This document shows, in pieces, positions 12,040 to 24,446 of a stretch of DNA of 64,000 bases. The notes under the pieces were generated by a model that searched no databases, was not told the origin of the DNA, and saw only the letters and a program-made list of their open reading frames with translations. Source of the stretch: Pleurostoma richardsiae (taxonomy: Eukaryota; Ascomycota; Sordariomycetes; Calosphaeriales; Pleurostomataceae); NCBI GenBank assembly GCA_030052745.1, contig JANBVO010000016.1, positions 558,001 through 622,000 of the forward strand. Reading direction: 5' to 3'. The position numbers and the translations under genes are program-made. Numbering within the stretch: the first letter of the stretch is position 1; each line of letters begins with the position of its first letter.

Positions 12040-12386
12040 GTCAATAATCTTCTCAAGGTCACATTCTGCCAGGAACCACCCGAAGCATCACCGACCGGAC
12101 ACACTCTTCGCCCCGCACCTCATGTCGCCGAACGTTCCGACCTCGAGGCCCCTGACGGACGCGTGGTTCTCGATATCACTCCCAATTCAGCAGGAGAAAT
12201 GGCTTTCTCCCGGTCTATATCGATTCAAGAATGGTATATGCCTGATACCCCGCGGCTTATCTTCTTCCACGATGCCTCGAGAGTTCTTCCGGCTCAAGCA
12301 CGGTCCTATGCGTTGCATATCTCCTTGGAACTAGCTCGCCACCGTTGCACGAGCTTCTCTATGAGGTTAAAGGCACTGTCTTCTGA
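12040..12386 (+). pseudogene. Frameshifted coding relic, family unknown
   Basis: The plus frame reads as plausible protein from about 12040 through DITPNSAGEMAFSRSIS, EWYMPDTPRLIFFHDASRV and ARSYALHISLEL. After LEL the protein-like sequence continues one frame over (SSPPLHELLYEVKGTVF) to TGA at 12384-12386, implying a one-base loss near 12333. There is no ATG for the first part, and stop codons lie just upstream at 12007 and 12025. I read it as the degenerate 3' end of an old gene. The family is not recognised. An uncalled splice junction instead of a frameshift is possible. Confidence 0.3.
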
Positions 12387-12513
12387 CTAGACGATGATGC
12401 GGTGCATCGTTGTAGGAGAAGATTATAAGATGCCAAGGATGACCACACACTGAATAGCAGGGAGATGCTACAACCAAGCCCAGACAACAGTTTATCAGTC
12501 ATCTGCCGCCAAG

Positions 12514-15500
12514 ATGCGTGTCAAGAACCTCGTCCTTGGGCTGTCAGCTGTTGCTGGTGCAGCCGCAATTCAACGTCGCCAAGACCTGAATAGCGACCTC
12601 TCCAACGGCACTGTAACCGCGGCCAAACGGTTCATCATCGAGTTCACACCAGTAAGTCACCATGGCTGATTGCCCTGCCCAGAAGATGGCTTCCTGCGGC
12701 TAACAACCTGTCAGGGGACCGACCATGCGGCTCTGCAGAGCGAGATTGCTAGCCGAAAGGGCACTTCTGTCCTGAAGACACTCAGCTCAGACATCTTCAC
12801 GGGCGTTGTTGTTGAGTCCGCCGAGGACAATGCTGACACGCTCGGGGCGATCAGATCTGTATCCCAGGTCTGGGGCTCTAAGAAGATTCTTCTGGACACA
12901 GCACCACCTTCGCAGATCTTCGCAGAGAACGCCACGTCTATGAATTATTCTACTCATGGCATGACTGGCGTAGATAAACTCCATGCGGCCGGGATCTACG
13001 GCAAGGGAGCTGTTGTCGGAATCGTTGACACAGGCACGCAATATACGCACCCTGCCGTTAGCACACCCTTTCTTTCCGAGCCCCTTCTTCATCCTTCACC
13101 ACAGACTAACTGCTCTCTAGCTTGGCGGTGGGTTCGGCCCCGGATATAAGGTAGCTGGTGGATATGACTTCGTTGGTAACGGTTGTAAGTCGTGGGTGTT
13201 CTCTTATACTGTTTGTCGTACTGATGTTTCTAGGCTGGCCGTATTATGGTTGCGATAAGGAGCCAGATTCAGACCCTATGGACCAGATGGGTCATGGCAC
13301 TCATGTCGCAGGCATTGTTGCAGGAAAATCGGATGTGTTAGTCCTGCGGCTCCTACCAATGAACTTGGCACACGCCATACCTTACTAACAAACACAGTTA
13401 CACGGGTGTCGCCCCTGAGGCCACGATCATGTCATACAAAGTTTTTACTTCATATGTAAGGAAACTTAGTGCCTTTCCATTAGAGAGAGCACTGACTAAC
13501 ACAGATGCACAGGACAGTACAGACGAAGATACTCTAATCGAAGCGTTCCTGGCTGCCTATAACGACGGCGTAAGTATAAGATCTACAAGCGGGCTCTCCG
13601 CTTTATCACAGCAGCTTATTAATATCATATTGAGGTCGATATCATTACCTGCAGCGTAGGAGGTGCTGGAGGATGGGCTGACGACGCGTGGGGTGTCATT
13701 GCGTCGCGCATTGTTGCACAAGGCGTAGTAGTCACGATTGCGGCCGGCAATAATGGACTCGGTTAGTCCTTTCGGATATCTACTAAGTCACTCGCCTTTG
13801 AGAGCTGAAAGATTGACAATATAAACAGAGGGGCCGTTCTTTGGCAGTATTGGGAGCTCTGGCGAGTTCGCCATCGCTGTGGCTAGCATAGAAGCAGACG
13901 TCATCGCGCAGCCGGCGTTCACGACTACCTTCACCATCGACAACTCCAGCAGTAATGCGACCACCGGATATTATGCCGCATTCACCCAGATTCCATGGAC
14001 TGTAAAGGACTGGACCGTCATTCCCACTTCACTCAACACCACCGTGGCAGACGATGCCTGCAGCCCGATCCCGGAAGGAACTTACAATTGGACAAATGCT
14101 GTAGGATTGGTCAGGCTTGGGGGCTGTGATGCATATACAAAGCAGCAGAACCTGCAGAACGCGGGCTCGCACTACAACCTCTTTTATTCCATCTCCGATC
14201 CGCCCGAGATACCGCTGTACCGCCGTGTCGGCGGCTTCTGCGGTACACTAGAGAAGAAGGCTGGTGAGGCGATGATTGAAGCCATCGCTCAAGGAGGCGA
14301 GCTTACTGTCGACTTTTCGACTTTATGGGGTTCTGGATTTGTCGGACTACCTTTCATTAGCGGAGGAGTTCCGAACTATTTTACTAGTTGGGGAAGCCTT
14401 TATGATATGGCGATCAGTGAGTTGACATCTATGCTAATCTTTCCGCTACCTCTACTGCACAGGCCTCTGACAAAAGTGTTGCCCTCTAGAGCCGGATGTG
14501 GCAGCTCCCGGCGGTGATATCCTCTCGACGTACCCGACAAACTCTTACGCCACGCTCAGTGGCACGTCCATGGCCACGCCATACGTGGCCGGGATCGCTG
14601 CGTTGTACATCGGGTACTATGGCGGGAGGAAGACGAACCCGAACTTCAATGCTACCGAACTGATGATGCGAATCATTAGTTCCGGTGTCTCGCTCCCTTA
14701 CTTTGACGGGCAGACCACAACGGACTACGGCATGTACGCGCCGGTGGCCCAAGTAGGCACTGGGTTGGTAAATGGGTACAAGGTATAACGCACTTGATTA
14801 TATGGATTGTCTCGTTACGGCTGGTGATAACAGAAATGCAGGTCCTGACTTACAACACCTCGTTGTCCTTCGAGAAGTTCGAGCTCAATGACACTCACCA
14901 CTTCAGCCGCTACCACAAGGTGGAGATTACCAACAACCACCCTACGGAGACCGTCACTTACTCCTTTGGCATCGAGTATGGTGCTGGATTCGAGACCTGG
15001 TCGCCGGAGGACGACAGGCCCAAGTCGTTCCTCGAGTTGGTTCCGGTTGAAATGGCACCAACGGTCAGCCTTCCTTCAACAATAATGCTGGCACCGGGCG
15101 CGAAAAAGACCGTTCAGTGAGTCCCCTGGCTCAGTTGCAGTCAACAATGCTGACCTTGGCTGTGCAGATTCAACTTTATGTATCCCAGTGGTCTTGATAA
15201 CCTGCCTCTTTACGGCGGTAAAGCCCTGATCAATTCGAGTTTAGGCGAAGAGCTCGCTGTGCCGTATTTGGGTATGTGCACGAACTTTCTCAGAGTTAGT
15301 ATAGAAATACTGACCGGTACCTCTAGGCGTTGCTTCGAATATCGAGGATACGTTCAAGTCGCAATTTCAGACTGGGTATCCCTACATTTACTCCGGCCTC
15401 AATAACACCGCTTTTGAGGAGAAGCCATCGTACGTTTTCTTCGTAGAGTCGGTAGGATCTCGCGCAGACACGCTAACTGTCTATATAGGTTCAGCTTCAA

Positions 15501-16088
15501 CCTGGACCCAGCGTCTCAAGACTTCCCTAAGCTCTTTGCCCGGATGCAGTGGGGAACCAAGGAACTTCGGTGGGATGTGCGCTTACCTTTCCTACTCTTT
15601 TCTCACGATCCTTCTCCACAAGCGCTGACAACACCTTGCAGATCTTCGATACAACTTTCAACGAGCGTGACTGGGAGTACCCTCCAGTGGTGGGATCAAA
15701 CGGCTATGTGGGCTCAGCCACGTACTGGGCATTCAGTGGACAGGTCGATATATACGACGCGACCATTGACCCACCTGCTAACTACACCGTGTCGTTCCCG
15801 GTGTCTGACATGCCACGATGCTCGATAGACGTGGAGGATCTTGATTACTGGTGGTTCGGGCAGCTGGCAAACGGCAGCATGCTGACGCCAGGTGACTACA
15901 TGTGAGTTGATCCTGCTCCCTGCCCCTCCAATATTCTTTACTAGAGCTCGTCGACCACGGCTGCTTGCCTTTGCTAATATCGATAACGTCACAGCATGAG
16001 GTTCGCGGCGTCGGTGCCTTTCGCTGACCTAACGCACTCCGACAACTGGGACAAGTACACGGCTGCTTTTACTGTTCTCTCCGAGTAA
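12514..16088 (+). CDS. Secreted subtilisin-like serine protease (S8A) with PA-type insert
   Basis: Fifteen exons: 12514-12651, 12715-13056, 13121-13184, 13234-13336, 13398-13455, 13513-13569, 13635-13761, 13829-14416, 14490-14782, 14842-15116, 15168-15271, 15327-15429, 15489-15576, 15642-15901, 15995-16088. They give 897 residues with all phases consistent. Signal peptide MRVKNLVLGLSAVAGAAA, then an inhibitor-like propeptide (FIIEFTP to VVVESAED). The catalytic triad is visible: Asp about 151 (GIVDTGTQ), His about 202 (GHGTHVAG) and Ser about 519 (LSGTSMATPYVAG). The oxyanion Asn lies in AAGNNG. The long stretch between Asn and Ser (about 300-480) matches the PA-domain insert of Vpr/C5a-peptidase-like subtilases, and the C-terminal 300 residues resemble their Fn3-like domain. 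It probably degrades extracellular protein. Intron density is the highest in the window. Confidence 0.9.
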
Positions 16089-18157
16089 ATCGTACGTGGC
16101 AGCGCCAGGAATGGTGCACTTGGTAAAAGTGGCAAGGTGAAGAATCACCGGGAAGGACTGGAGGGGGCCACCGGAACTTCTAGCCAGTGATTATGCTCCC
16201 TACAGTTGGTCGCAAAAGCTATTCTACAATAGAGTGTCATCCTCCAACAACATATCCTTCAAAATTCGCAACTCTCCTGTTCGTCAAGCTGACATATTTT
16301 CTCGACGCCTTTGTTTTTTGGCTGTCGTCGTAAACAGGACACTCACAGCGATATCTGTTCCGCCAGAGCTTCTGTTATCGAGGAGTACGCGTGGGTGTTG
16401 GTGATGACCTGGAATGGCAAAGCCATTATACACTCGCTCTAGCCCGTATGCACCATGTATTTGTGCGGCCGGTACTGTACTTTAGAAAAGTGACGTGCAA
16501 GGACGCTCCTAGATTTTACAATTACCCTCCGTTCCATCCATTTCCCTTACCTCTGTAACTAACCAGCTCTTAGAACTTGCCTGCTCTTCTGAACTATGAG
16601 CCCCAAGTTATTATCATCAGAATATACAGCGCAGATTTACACTTTCCCGAACTAGTAAATGAAAGGACATAGCGCAAACCCCAAGATTCTAGACCTTACT
16701 CGTGATACATCAGGTCGATCGAGGAGTCTGTCTTACGTGAGTTCTTACCGAGGAAATTAAGCTCCATTACGCAGCATTAAATCTGACAGGAGAGGCTCAT
16801 TCCATGTCCGAATCCCTCCTTCCATAACAGTAGACGTCATTTACGTAAAGTCACGAGTGGCCCTTGCTTGATGACTGGGCAGTCCTCGCACTGCGGGATC
16901 GGACTGCTTGAGCAATCCGATGTTAGTCCGCGATCATCTCGATCATCCGCTTAGGTCCTTGGAAAATATGACCTGAGTCTATGTATCTCGGGGTCGACGG
17001 TTGACTAAACAAAACAAGGTGTTGCTGTGCACCAATGGGGAATCGACGTCCTCCGACACTTGGCAACATCTATTGGTGCATGGAGGGGATATAAGAGATA
17101 TCCTCATCCCTACAGGGTCGTCGATGATTTGTCTCACGTCAGCTCCCTGCGGCGGTACTGGTGCGAGTGCCCTTTGGATTTGGCGCAATGTAAAAGTGGA
17201 CCAGTCATGGAACGTGAAGGGCTGTCATCAAACGCAGATGTCCGAGTGCGCCGGATCCGGGCAATGAACGAAGTATACACCCAATAGCAAGAACGAAGCA
17301 TTAAAGGGCTGCATAGCAACTCAACGGTTTGACCTCGGTCCAAGCTCAAATCGGCAGCGATTTCCGTGGGAAGGTAGCGACGCCACTCATATCGACTCAG
17401 CCCTACCGACTCAGCGAATCCATTCGTCGCTGGCGAGTTGTTGTCGTTATCGCAGGGCGAGCCGATTGAAGTGAGACCGGAGCCACTACCCCCATATGGT
17501 ATCAAGCCGGCCCCCACGCGGTGTCGACCAAGTTGATATGTGTCTCGGGGCTCTGCGGTGCACTCCCAAGAGAGCTACAGAATGGGATCCTTTCCTCTGC
17601 GGTCCTGCACAGCCAGTCTGTAGTTTCTGGCCCCACTTCGGATACGGCACCGACGTTGTTTGCTCAGGTCGATGCGGCCGCCACCAACACGTAGTGACTG
17701 CCAACAGACCGGGCCATCCGAGGGGTGAGATTGGTGGTTCATTGGGATTTACCCGGGAGTAGGGGTTGTAGTCAAAGTTTGGTCGTGGCACAGCTGGGGT
17801 GGCCGATCATAGCAAGATAATAAGACTCCTTCCTCGGGCATTGACTGCGAGGCCCAACACCGGCTTCTGGTACTCCTTCTTCCCAAGGCTTGGGCGCTGT
17901 GTCATCGCTGCTGGACGGTGTCGAAATCTCAATTACCCTCAACAAATACCACACAGAGAGATATTTGCTGAAACAAACGACTGTTGACGACTGTGCATTC
18001 TTTCCCTGCAGCAGACGCCCTGGTTCGCTGCCGATGAAGACACGGAAACGCTGCTCAAGAGCGAGTAAATCGGCGTAGCAAAGAACGAGGAACATTCAAG
18101 GTCGAGCCAGAATACTACCGTTCCTACCCGTCAAAAAGATCACGGAAGCCGGAAGTA
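16089..18157. other. Gene-free spacer, 2.1 kb
   Basis: I see no supportable gene. It separates the 3' end of the subtilisin gene from the start of the MFS gene and must contain the latter's promoter. Frames at 17001-17287 and 17496-17762 have no motif and high overlap with other frames. Confidence 0.45.
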
Positions 18158-20086
18158 ATGGAGGGTCCAGCCAGCGGGAAGGAGCAAGGTACGGAACAGA
18201 CCTCCTCCCGGGAAGGAAGTGTCGTTCCTATTCCGGTCGAGGATGTTGAGCAGCAAATACAAACACCGCCGAGGCACCCACGCGAAGGCTGGCCTCGGTG
18301 GAGATGGCCGGCCGTCATCTCCGTCTTCTCTCTGGCAAGCGTTCTACTAGGTAGGTAGACCAAGAATTACCCTGCCCACTCTTGGAAGGGACTTGACTCA
18401 GTCTCCTTTCTAGGATACGATGTTAGCAACATCGCCAACATTCAAGCATCGATTTATGAGGACTTCGGTCACGTCGAGCTTCTTCCCTGGGTTGCGGTCG
18501 GTTACACTGCCGTCAACGTAGCCGCAGTGCCTCTTGTCCGGAGGCTGCTGGTTGTGGGCAGCATCCGATGGCAGATAGCTAGCTACTGTGTACTGATGGC
18601 AGTCGGCGCGGCCGTCTCGGGCTCCGCAAAGAGCATGAGCACCATCATCGCTGGGCGTGTTATCACTGGTCTCGGCGGTGCTGGTCTCTATCAGAAGTCA
18701 GTGGAAAAAATACACTCTTATTGATGAGCGGTGTGAACGCGATCTCTGACTTTCATCAATAGTGCCCTGGTCACAAATGTTCTCCTCACTACACCTTCAG
18801 AGCTCCCTCGTGTGCAGGGAATCATGGGAATAACTTGGGCACTTGGCCTTGTCTTGGGCCCGCTCATTGGAGGCGCATTCGCAGAAAACCACCACACAAC
18901 GTGGCGATGGGTACAGCCAGCTCTGCCCCTGAAAAGGAAACAAAACTGACTTGACATTCAGGCAATATATATCAACCTTCCCGTCCTAGCCCCCATCATC
19001 GCCTTGACGATCATATCTATACCGTCCATCCACGTCGCCCCGGGCCTTCCCGTGACCACTGCCCTCCTCAGCATCGACTGGCTCGGCTTCCTCTTACACT
19101 CCGCTGGCTTCATCCTCATCTGCTCCGCCCTCATCTACAGCGGCCCGACCTGGGCGTGGTCCTCCTCCTCCTCCATCATCGCCTGGGTCTTCGTCGGCGT
19201 GATCTACGCCGCCTACGCCCTCCAGCAGGGCCTCTGCCTGCTCACGACCCGGGACCGCCGCATCTTCCCCGCCGACCTCTTCCGCCGCCGCACCGTCGCC
19301 CTCATCAACGTCGCCACATCCATGGGCGCCGCCGCCTACGGCGTCACCCTGTACTACACGCCCATCTTCTTCGCCTTCACGCGGGGCTTCTCGCCCGTCG
19401 GCGCCGCCGTCCGCCTGCTGCCCTACATCTGCACCTTCGTCGCCTTCGTGGTCCTCACCGCCGGCCTGGTCCCCGTCGTGCGGCGCGCCCCTCCCTTCTA
19501 CGTCGCCGGCGGGGCGCTCATCGCCGTCGGCGCCGGCCTGCAGACGCGGCTCGAGCCCTCGACGCGCGAGGGCGCCGTCATGGGCCACGACGCGCTGATC
19601 GGCGCCGGGGTCGGGTGCCTGTGGCAGACGGGCGTCGGGGTCATGACGCCGACGATCCCGCCGGCCCGCAGGATGGACGCCGTGGGCCTGTTCATCGTCA
19701 TGCAGCTCGGCGGCGTGGCGCTCATGCTGTCCGTGGCGGGGGCGGTCTTCGAGAACGTCGGGTACACTTTTCTGAGGGACGCCATCGGCGGGTTTGGGTA
19801 CAGCGAGCAGGACATCCGGCAGGCGCTGGCCGGGGTGGACTCGAAGATCTGGACGGACGGCAGCAGCGAGGTGGTCATGCTGGCGGTGGGCGCCGTCACC
19901 AGGGTGATCGCCAGGCTGCACTACCTCGTCCTGGCGGCGGGGCTCCTGACGGTGGCTTGCGGGTGCGCGATGAGCTGGGAGAAGATCGACTTTGGCCGGC
20001 CGAGCAAGAAGCCGGCAGCTGCGGCTCCTGCGCAGACGGAATCGGAGACGGACAGGGAGACGGATAGGGAAAAGGGGTCGAGCTGA
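18158..20086 (+). CDS. MFS exporter, DHA2-like 14-TM type
   Basis: Four exons: 18158-18350, 18414-18696, 18763-18910, 18962-20086 (introns 63, 66 and 51 bp), giving 582 residues. A hydrophilic N-terminus of about 50 residues precedes TM1 (WPAVISVFSLASVLLG). Family motifs are AGRVITGLGGAGL, then LTTPSELPRVQGIMG and GLVLGPLIGGAFAE (motif C region of drug:H+ antiporters), and TTWRW before the central TMs. The C-terminus is Lys/Glu/Asp-rich. Relatives are proton-coupled exporters of toxins, drugs and secondary metabolites in the plasma membrane. The last exon is strikingly GC-rich (about 70% by eye) compared with exons 1-3, which also produces long false frames on the other strands. No biosynthetic backbone enzyme is adjacent, so the substrate is unknown. 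Confidence 0.88.
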
Positions 20087-20624
20087 GGGGCATACTCGAA
20101 GGATAGGGCAAATGAGGACCCGTCGAGGGACGTCCTCGACCTCCAGGAGCCTCAGTATCAACTTGAGAACAGAGGCAGAAGCCTGAAGACTGAAATATCG
20201 TAATTTGCTTGTAAGGCAAGTAGCTAGCCTGTGCTGCCATGAAGATGTCTTCTAGAGACACCGGAGCTCTTGTCAACTTAGCTACCACTACCACATCGCC
20301 CATAAAATCCCTTGACCGTTGCGTTGCCTTTGTCCGGCTCTGATATTAGCAAATCCTCAAAACGCCACCTAGGCCATCAAATGCCACCCTGGATCCTTTT
20401 CCATTCCGTCACCAAGCAGAAACGCCGCCAACCGCCCAAGTGACCAGCAAAAGCCTTGTGTCCAGAACCTGCCTCCCACGCCCGATCCTGTGGCCTTGCT
20501 TGGATTCAACGGCCCGGCAAATTAAAAGGCTAGTCGCCCGAAAATAAAAAGCAATCACTGTGCCGCCGCACTTACTTTTAAGGCAAGTGATAACAAAGGT
20601 CGTGCATCTGTGTCATCCTCATCC
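20087..20624. terminator. Convergent 3' region between MFS and Zn2Cys6 genes
   Basis: About 540 bp between two convergent genes, so both 3' UTRs and poly(A) sites must lie here. An AATAAA-like stretch (AAAATAAAAAG) occurs near 20539-20550 on the plus strand. No gene seen. Confidence 0.35.
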
Positions 20625-23087
20625 TCACAGGTTCCCAATGAACCCGCCGCTCTGCGCAAACTTCGCCTGATGCTCCCTGAGGTCCGCCCAGCTGCGCAGC
20701 TCCTCTTCTTCATCCACGTCCGTCTGCATGGCGACGGCGTCGCCGACGCCACCAGCACCGCTTTCCCCTACGACGCGGCTACCGCTGCCGGAGCCGGTCT
20801 TCTCGAGGCGCATCAGGATCTCCAGGAACTTGTGGAGGTACTGCTCGGCCTTCATGGCCAGCGGGCCCTTACGCTGTGGTGCGTCGTTCAGGAGCGTGCT
20901 TGCAACCTGTCGAATCTTGTTGATGAGGCTCGCGCCGTTCGGCTCCATATTCCGCTGGGGGATGCTCATGAGTACGGTCATCAGGTTCTGCACGATGAGC
21001 TCGCGCTCCGCCATGAAGGCCAAGTCGGTCTCATCCATGTTGTCAGGGGACATGGCGGAGGCCGCCTGCTGCATCGCACTCGCCGCCAGGTGTGAGGTGT
21101 CGGCAGCCGTCCGGTAGATGATGGCGGCGTTGTGGTGCTGTGCCTGACGGCTCCGCATCTCGGTGTCCCGAAGGGTGAAGTAGCGCTCGACATAGTAGGA
21201 GCGCGTGGCAAGCTGCGAGGTGTAAATGTTGGTCTTCTGGATGTCATACTGGAGCTGGCGCTTCTTGTATGGATCATTCTCGATGATGTGGCGCAGATCG
21301 TTGGCTGGCTGCATCTGGGGAAACGCCGGGGGAACGTATTGGTAGCCTGGAGCGTTCTCGAAGAAGTCGGGGCCAGGCGTGACCATCTCCGTTGAAGAGC
21401 CAAACTGGTAGTCCATGTTAAGAGTGAGTTCTCGGGGAAGCCGGTTGGTCACCTCCTTGGCTGCGATTAGGCAGTTGTGAAATGTGTCTTTCTGCTGCTC
21501 CCAGCCGAGAGAGTTGATGCCGTATGATAGCTCGACACTGACGATAGGATTCATGGTCATGTAGATGTGGATGCCCTTAATGAACCCAGTCATCAGCGAC
21601 AAAGTGCCCTCGGGCTGGGGCAGAATCCTATCTGGTGTGATGTACTGGTCGTCGACCTCAGCAGGGAGTGGCGGATAGAAATCGGGGGGCGTGGGAGGAG
21701 GCAGCACGAGCTCATTATGCGAGGCGCCTAACTGCGTCATTGACCTGTCAAGCTGGTTAGTAGCCGCCTACTGCCTCCCAAAGCGTCGGACCCGATGGCT
21801 AGAGAGAGGCGCTTACCGAATCCCCAGCAGCATAACCCAGAAGATGCGCTTCCCCATCTCATCGTTCACAAGATTGGTCGGCTCTTCGTTACCGTGGCGC
21901 ATGCCCATAGCTGCCGCCGTGGAGGAGGCTCGATTCGCACGATGGTATCCCAGCTCCCGGGTCAATGACATGCACTCCGCCATGAAGCGGCGACACATCT
22001 TCCAGCGCATCGTGTAACCCGCAGCAAGCCCAAGAAAGTAGCTGCAAGCAGCATCGTAGACCGACATGTACTCCTTGTCACTCCACATATGGCCACGAGC
22101 CTCAAGCGCAACCGTCCGACACTGGTCGACGAGGGTGACAGATCGTGGGAACATGTTGTAGCTATGCTGTCTCTTGAGATGCAGCCTGGCGGTTCGGGGG
22201 AATGACGCGACGAGGCAGCCGATCATGCTGGCGAGCAGAGCGAGGAACTCCGGGCTGGTGCGGTCCTCGCGGTTGGCGAACTGCTGGCGGAATGTGGGCT
22301 CATGAGGGAAGGGGATGAGCGGGTGGATGTATGTGAAGTAGTCGTCCACGAGCAGCACGAGCACCTCCCATGGCGCAATAGCCTCCGCATCGAGACCAGC
22401 TGCTGCGTCGCGGATGGACACGAGAGCCTCGGCGGCATTGTGGGACGAGGGCGTCATCTTGGACTCGACTCGGGCTTGTTTCGCGGCTCTCGCTGCTTCG
22501 GCGTGCTTGTTCGGTGGGCCGCGGCGCTTCATCTCTCTCTCAAAGGTGCAGGTAACACCAAGGTCGCGGCAGGGTTTACACTCGGGTCGCGTCTCATCGC
22601 ACTACACAGTGTGAAAGGTGGTGTCAGCTCAGCTGGTTCAATACCCTGCTTTGTTCTGGCGGGAAGCTCTGCCTACCTTCACCTTGCGTTGGCTGCACAT
22701 ATCACACGCCCGTCGGAGGCGCGTCGCCTTCGCGTGAGCAGAGGCCTGAGCTGCTGCTGCTGAACCTGGCGTCGCAGCATCTCCAGCCTGCGTCACGTAG
22801 TTCTGCGTCACCTGCGACAGAGCAGCGGCGGCATACTGCACACCTCGAGGACTCGGCAGCTGAGGCTGTCCCTGCGAGGGAGAGGCCGCGGCGACCTGGA
22901 GAGCCTGGAGGCCATGCTGGGCAGCGGGCGCATTGTGGGAAACAGGTGACAAGAGGCCATTTCCGCCGTATTGCTGAAGGGTCTGGCCCTGGGGGTGCGG
23001 GGGAACTGTCTGGGTGGGTGAGGTGGTCTGGATGCCGGCCAGAGCCTGTCCGGCAGCGGTCACCGGTGGAGGCGGATAGCTGGACAT
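20625..23087 (-). CDS. Zn2Cys6 fungal transcription factor
   Basis: Three exons: 23087-22677, 22601-21817, 21744-20625, giving 771 residues. Start is the ATG before SSYPPPP. The first 115 residues are Gln/Pro/Ala/Ser-rich. The binuclear cluster spans about residues 127-154 with spacing C-x2-C-x6-C-x6-C-x2-C-x6-C. The first intron (75 bp) falls directly before its third Cys. A basic KRRGPPNKHAEAARAAK segment follows, as in several sugar-response regulators. The middle (about 185-420) matches the fungal-specific regulatory domain: FPHEPTFRQQF, FLALLASMIGCLVASF, YDAACSYFLGLAAGY and ELGYHRAN. The nuclear protein would bind CGG-type half sites. The direct target is unknown. The nearby GH105 and GH35 genes make carbohydrate control conceivable but unproven. 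Confidence 0.88.
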
Positions 23088-24372
23088 GTTGGCGTCGGGC
23101 TGGTGGAGCGCGCCGTCTCTCAATCTGACGCGCACCACTGGCGACTCTTCGGCGAAGATCCGGTTGAATCGCGGGTGATTTCCTGTCTTGTCGCGCTGGT
23201 CCAGCGCTGGTGCTTGGATGGGGGGAAAAGGAAGCTCCAGTGGATTCAGGAGCTTGTCTTAGTCAGACAGACAATCGCGTTATCGGGAAGAGAGGCGGGG
23301 AAGCTGGAGAGGTTGGTAGGGCAGATATCACATCACATAATATCACATGTCTTGAGAGGACGAGGAAGAGAAAGAGAAAGAGAAACACCTCGTTTTAAAC
23401 GATAACGTTGTAAGCGGTCTTGCTAGTTGACCGCAGCCTGAGTAGAAAGTGAATACCCGCCTAGACCAATGACGCTGTAACCGAGCTGCATCGCTGTGAA
23501 CAGTCCCGTCAGTAAATCGGTTTGAACGATGGGTTACCGCTATAAACGAGTTGCCCTGTTATGGTTGTGCACTGGACCAGACAGACAACCCCTCGCCTCC
23601 CTCGCTCTTTCTCAAAGCACGCCGCCTCTTTGTGCGGATCGTCCCGTCTTCACCTTCCAAAACAAAACAAAGCCAGCAGCGGCTCAACCTCCTCCAGTAC
23701 ATTTCTACACACGATCCATCAGCTGATTCATCACGTGGATGCACGTCCTCATTACAGCCTCTTTGACGTCAACCAGGAGTTGCGAGATTCAAGCACCACC
23801 AAAATGGACGCGGAGGCTCCATGTCACGCGAGTTCTAGAGATGAGGTCCCTCCAGCGTCAATCGTTAAAGTGACCTTAACTAGTCTAGGCTTTTCCAACT
23901 GTAGACTGCGAGTTTGTATCCGGTGCTGATACGAGTTGCTGACGGTTGCTACAATTGGAGGGAACCGATGTTGCCTCGGGTATCCAAGGCTACCCGGTGT
24001 GTTATGGCTATCTAGCGAAGTGAGGCCATAAGGCTTTCCTCTTCTCGTACGACCAAGGTCGGAGCTCTTTCTGAACAATCGGCATACTACCTGAAGTACC
24101 CGATAGCTCTTAATACTCTAGGTACCGTATTCTCGCGCAGGAGAATGAAGGCGAAGGTTAAGTCATTGAAAAGAGTGGTGAACTCCTGTGTGTACCGTTA
24201 CATTATACTAAAGCATTATAGAACTAGTAAGAGTATTTATCAAGACCACCTCTAGCACTCTACCTGCACATGCAGCGTGGGTAATGTGACCATCTAGTTC
24301 TAGATCACACGTTCGACTTCAGGACTGCCTTATATATTAATACTTAATGGTCTCATACCCAGTTCCAAGTAA
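23088..24372. other. Promoter region of the Zn2Cys6 gene and AT-richer spacer
   Basis: Contains a purine tract at about 23355-23392 (repeated GAAAGA) just upstream of the regulator, which suits a 5' UTR or promoter element. Beyond about 24080 the sequence turns AT-rich with no coding frame. Confidence 0.4.
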
Positions 24373-24446
24373 GCTCCCGTGGTCCAACGGTTAGCATCAG
24401 CTTCTAAACTCTTGAAGTACAAGTTCGATTCCGCTTCAATGTTACG
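24373..24446 (+). repeat. tRNA-like element (possible SINE head or tRNA pseudogene)
   Basis: The stretch starts GCTCCCG and has a perfect A-box-like D-arm (TGGTCCAACGG, then TTAGC), an anticodon-like loop CTTCTAA (would read TCT, Arg) and a B-box-like T-loop (AGTTCGATTCC). The 3' side does not pair with GCTCCCG, and the anticodon and T stems are mismatched, so it is not a working tRNA. It is either a degenerate tRNA gene or the promoter head of a tRNA-derived short retroposon. The following 170 bp are AT-rich and hold a second B-box-like site (GGTTCGAATTC, 24597-24607). Confidence 0.4.

Noticed and set aside
19094-20161. Long minus-strand frame of 355 codons, and a 303-codon plus frame, over the last MFS exon
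   Set aside because: Both are Arg/Gly/Pro/His/Asp-rich translations of a very GC-rich exon. The MFS frame carries the membrane helices and splices cleanly to upstream exons.
24373-24446. Functional tRNA-Arg gene
   Set aside because: A and B boxes are good, but the acceptor stem has no 3' partner and the anticodon stem is mismatched.
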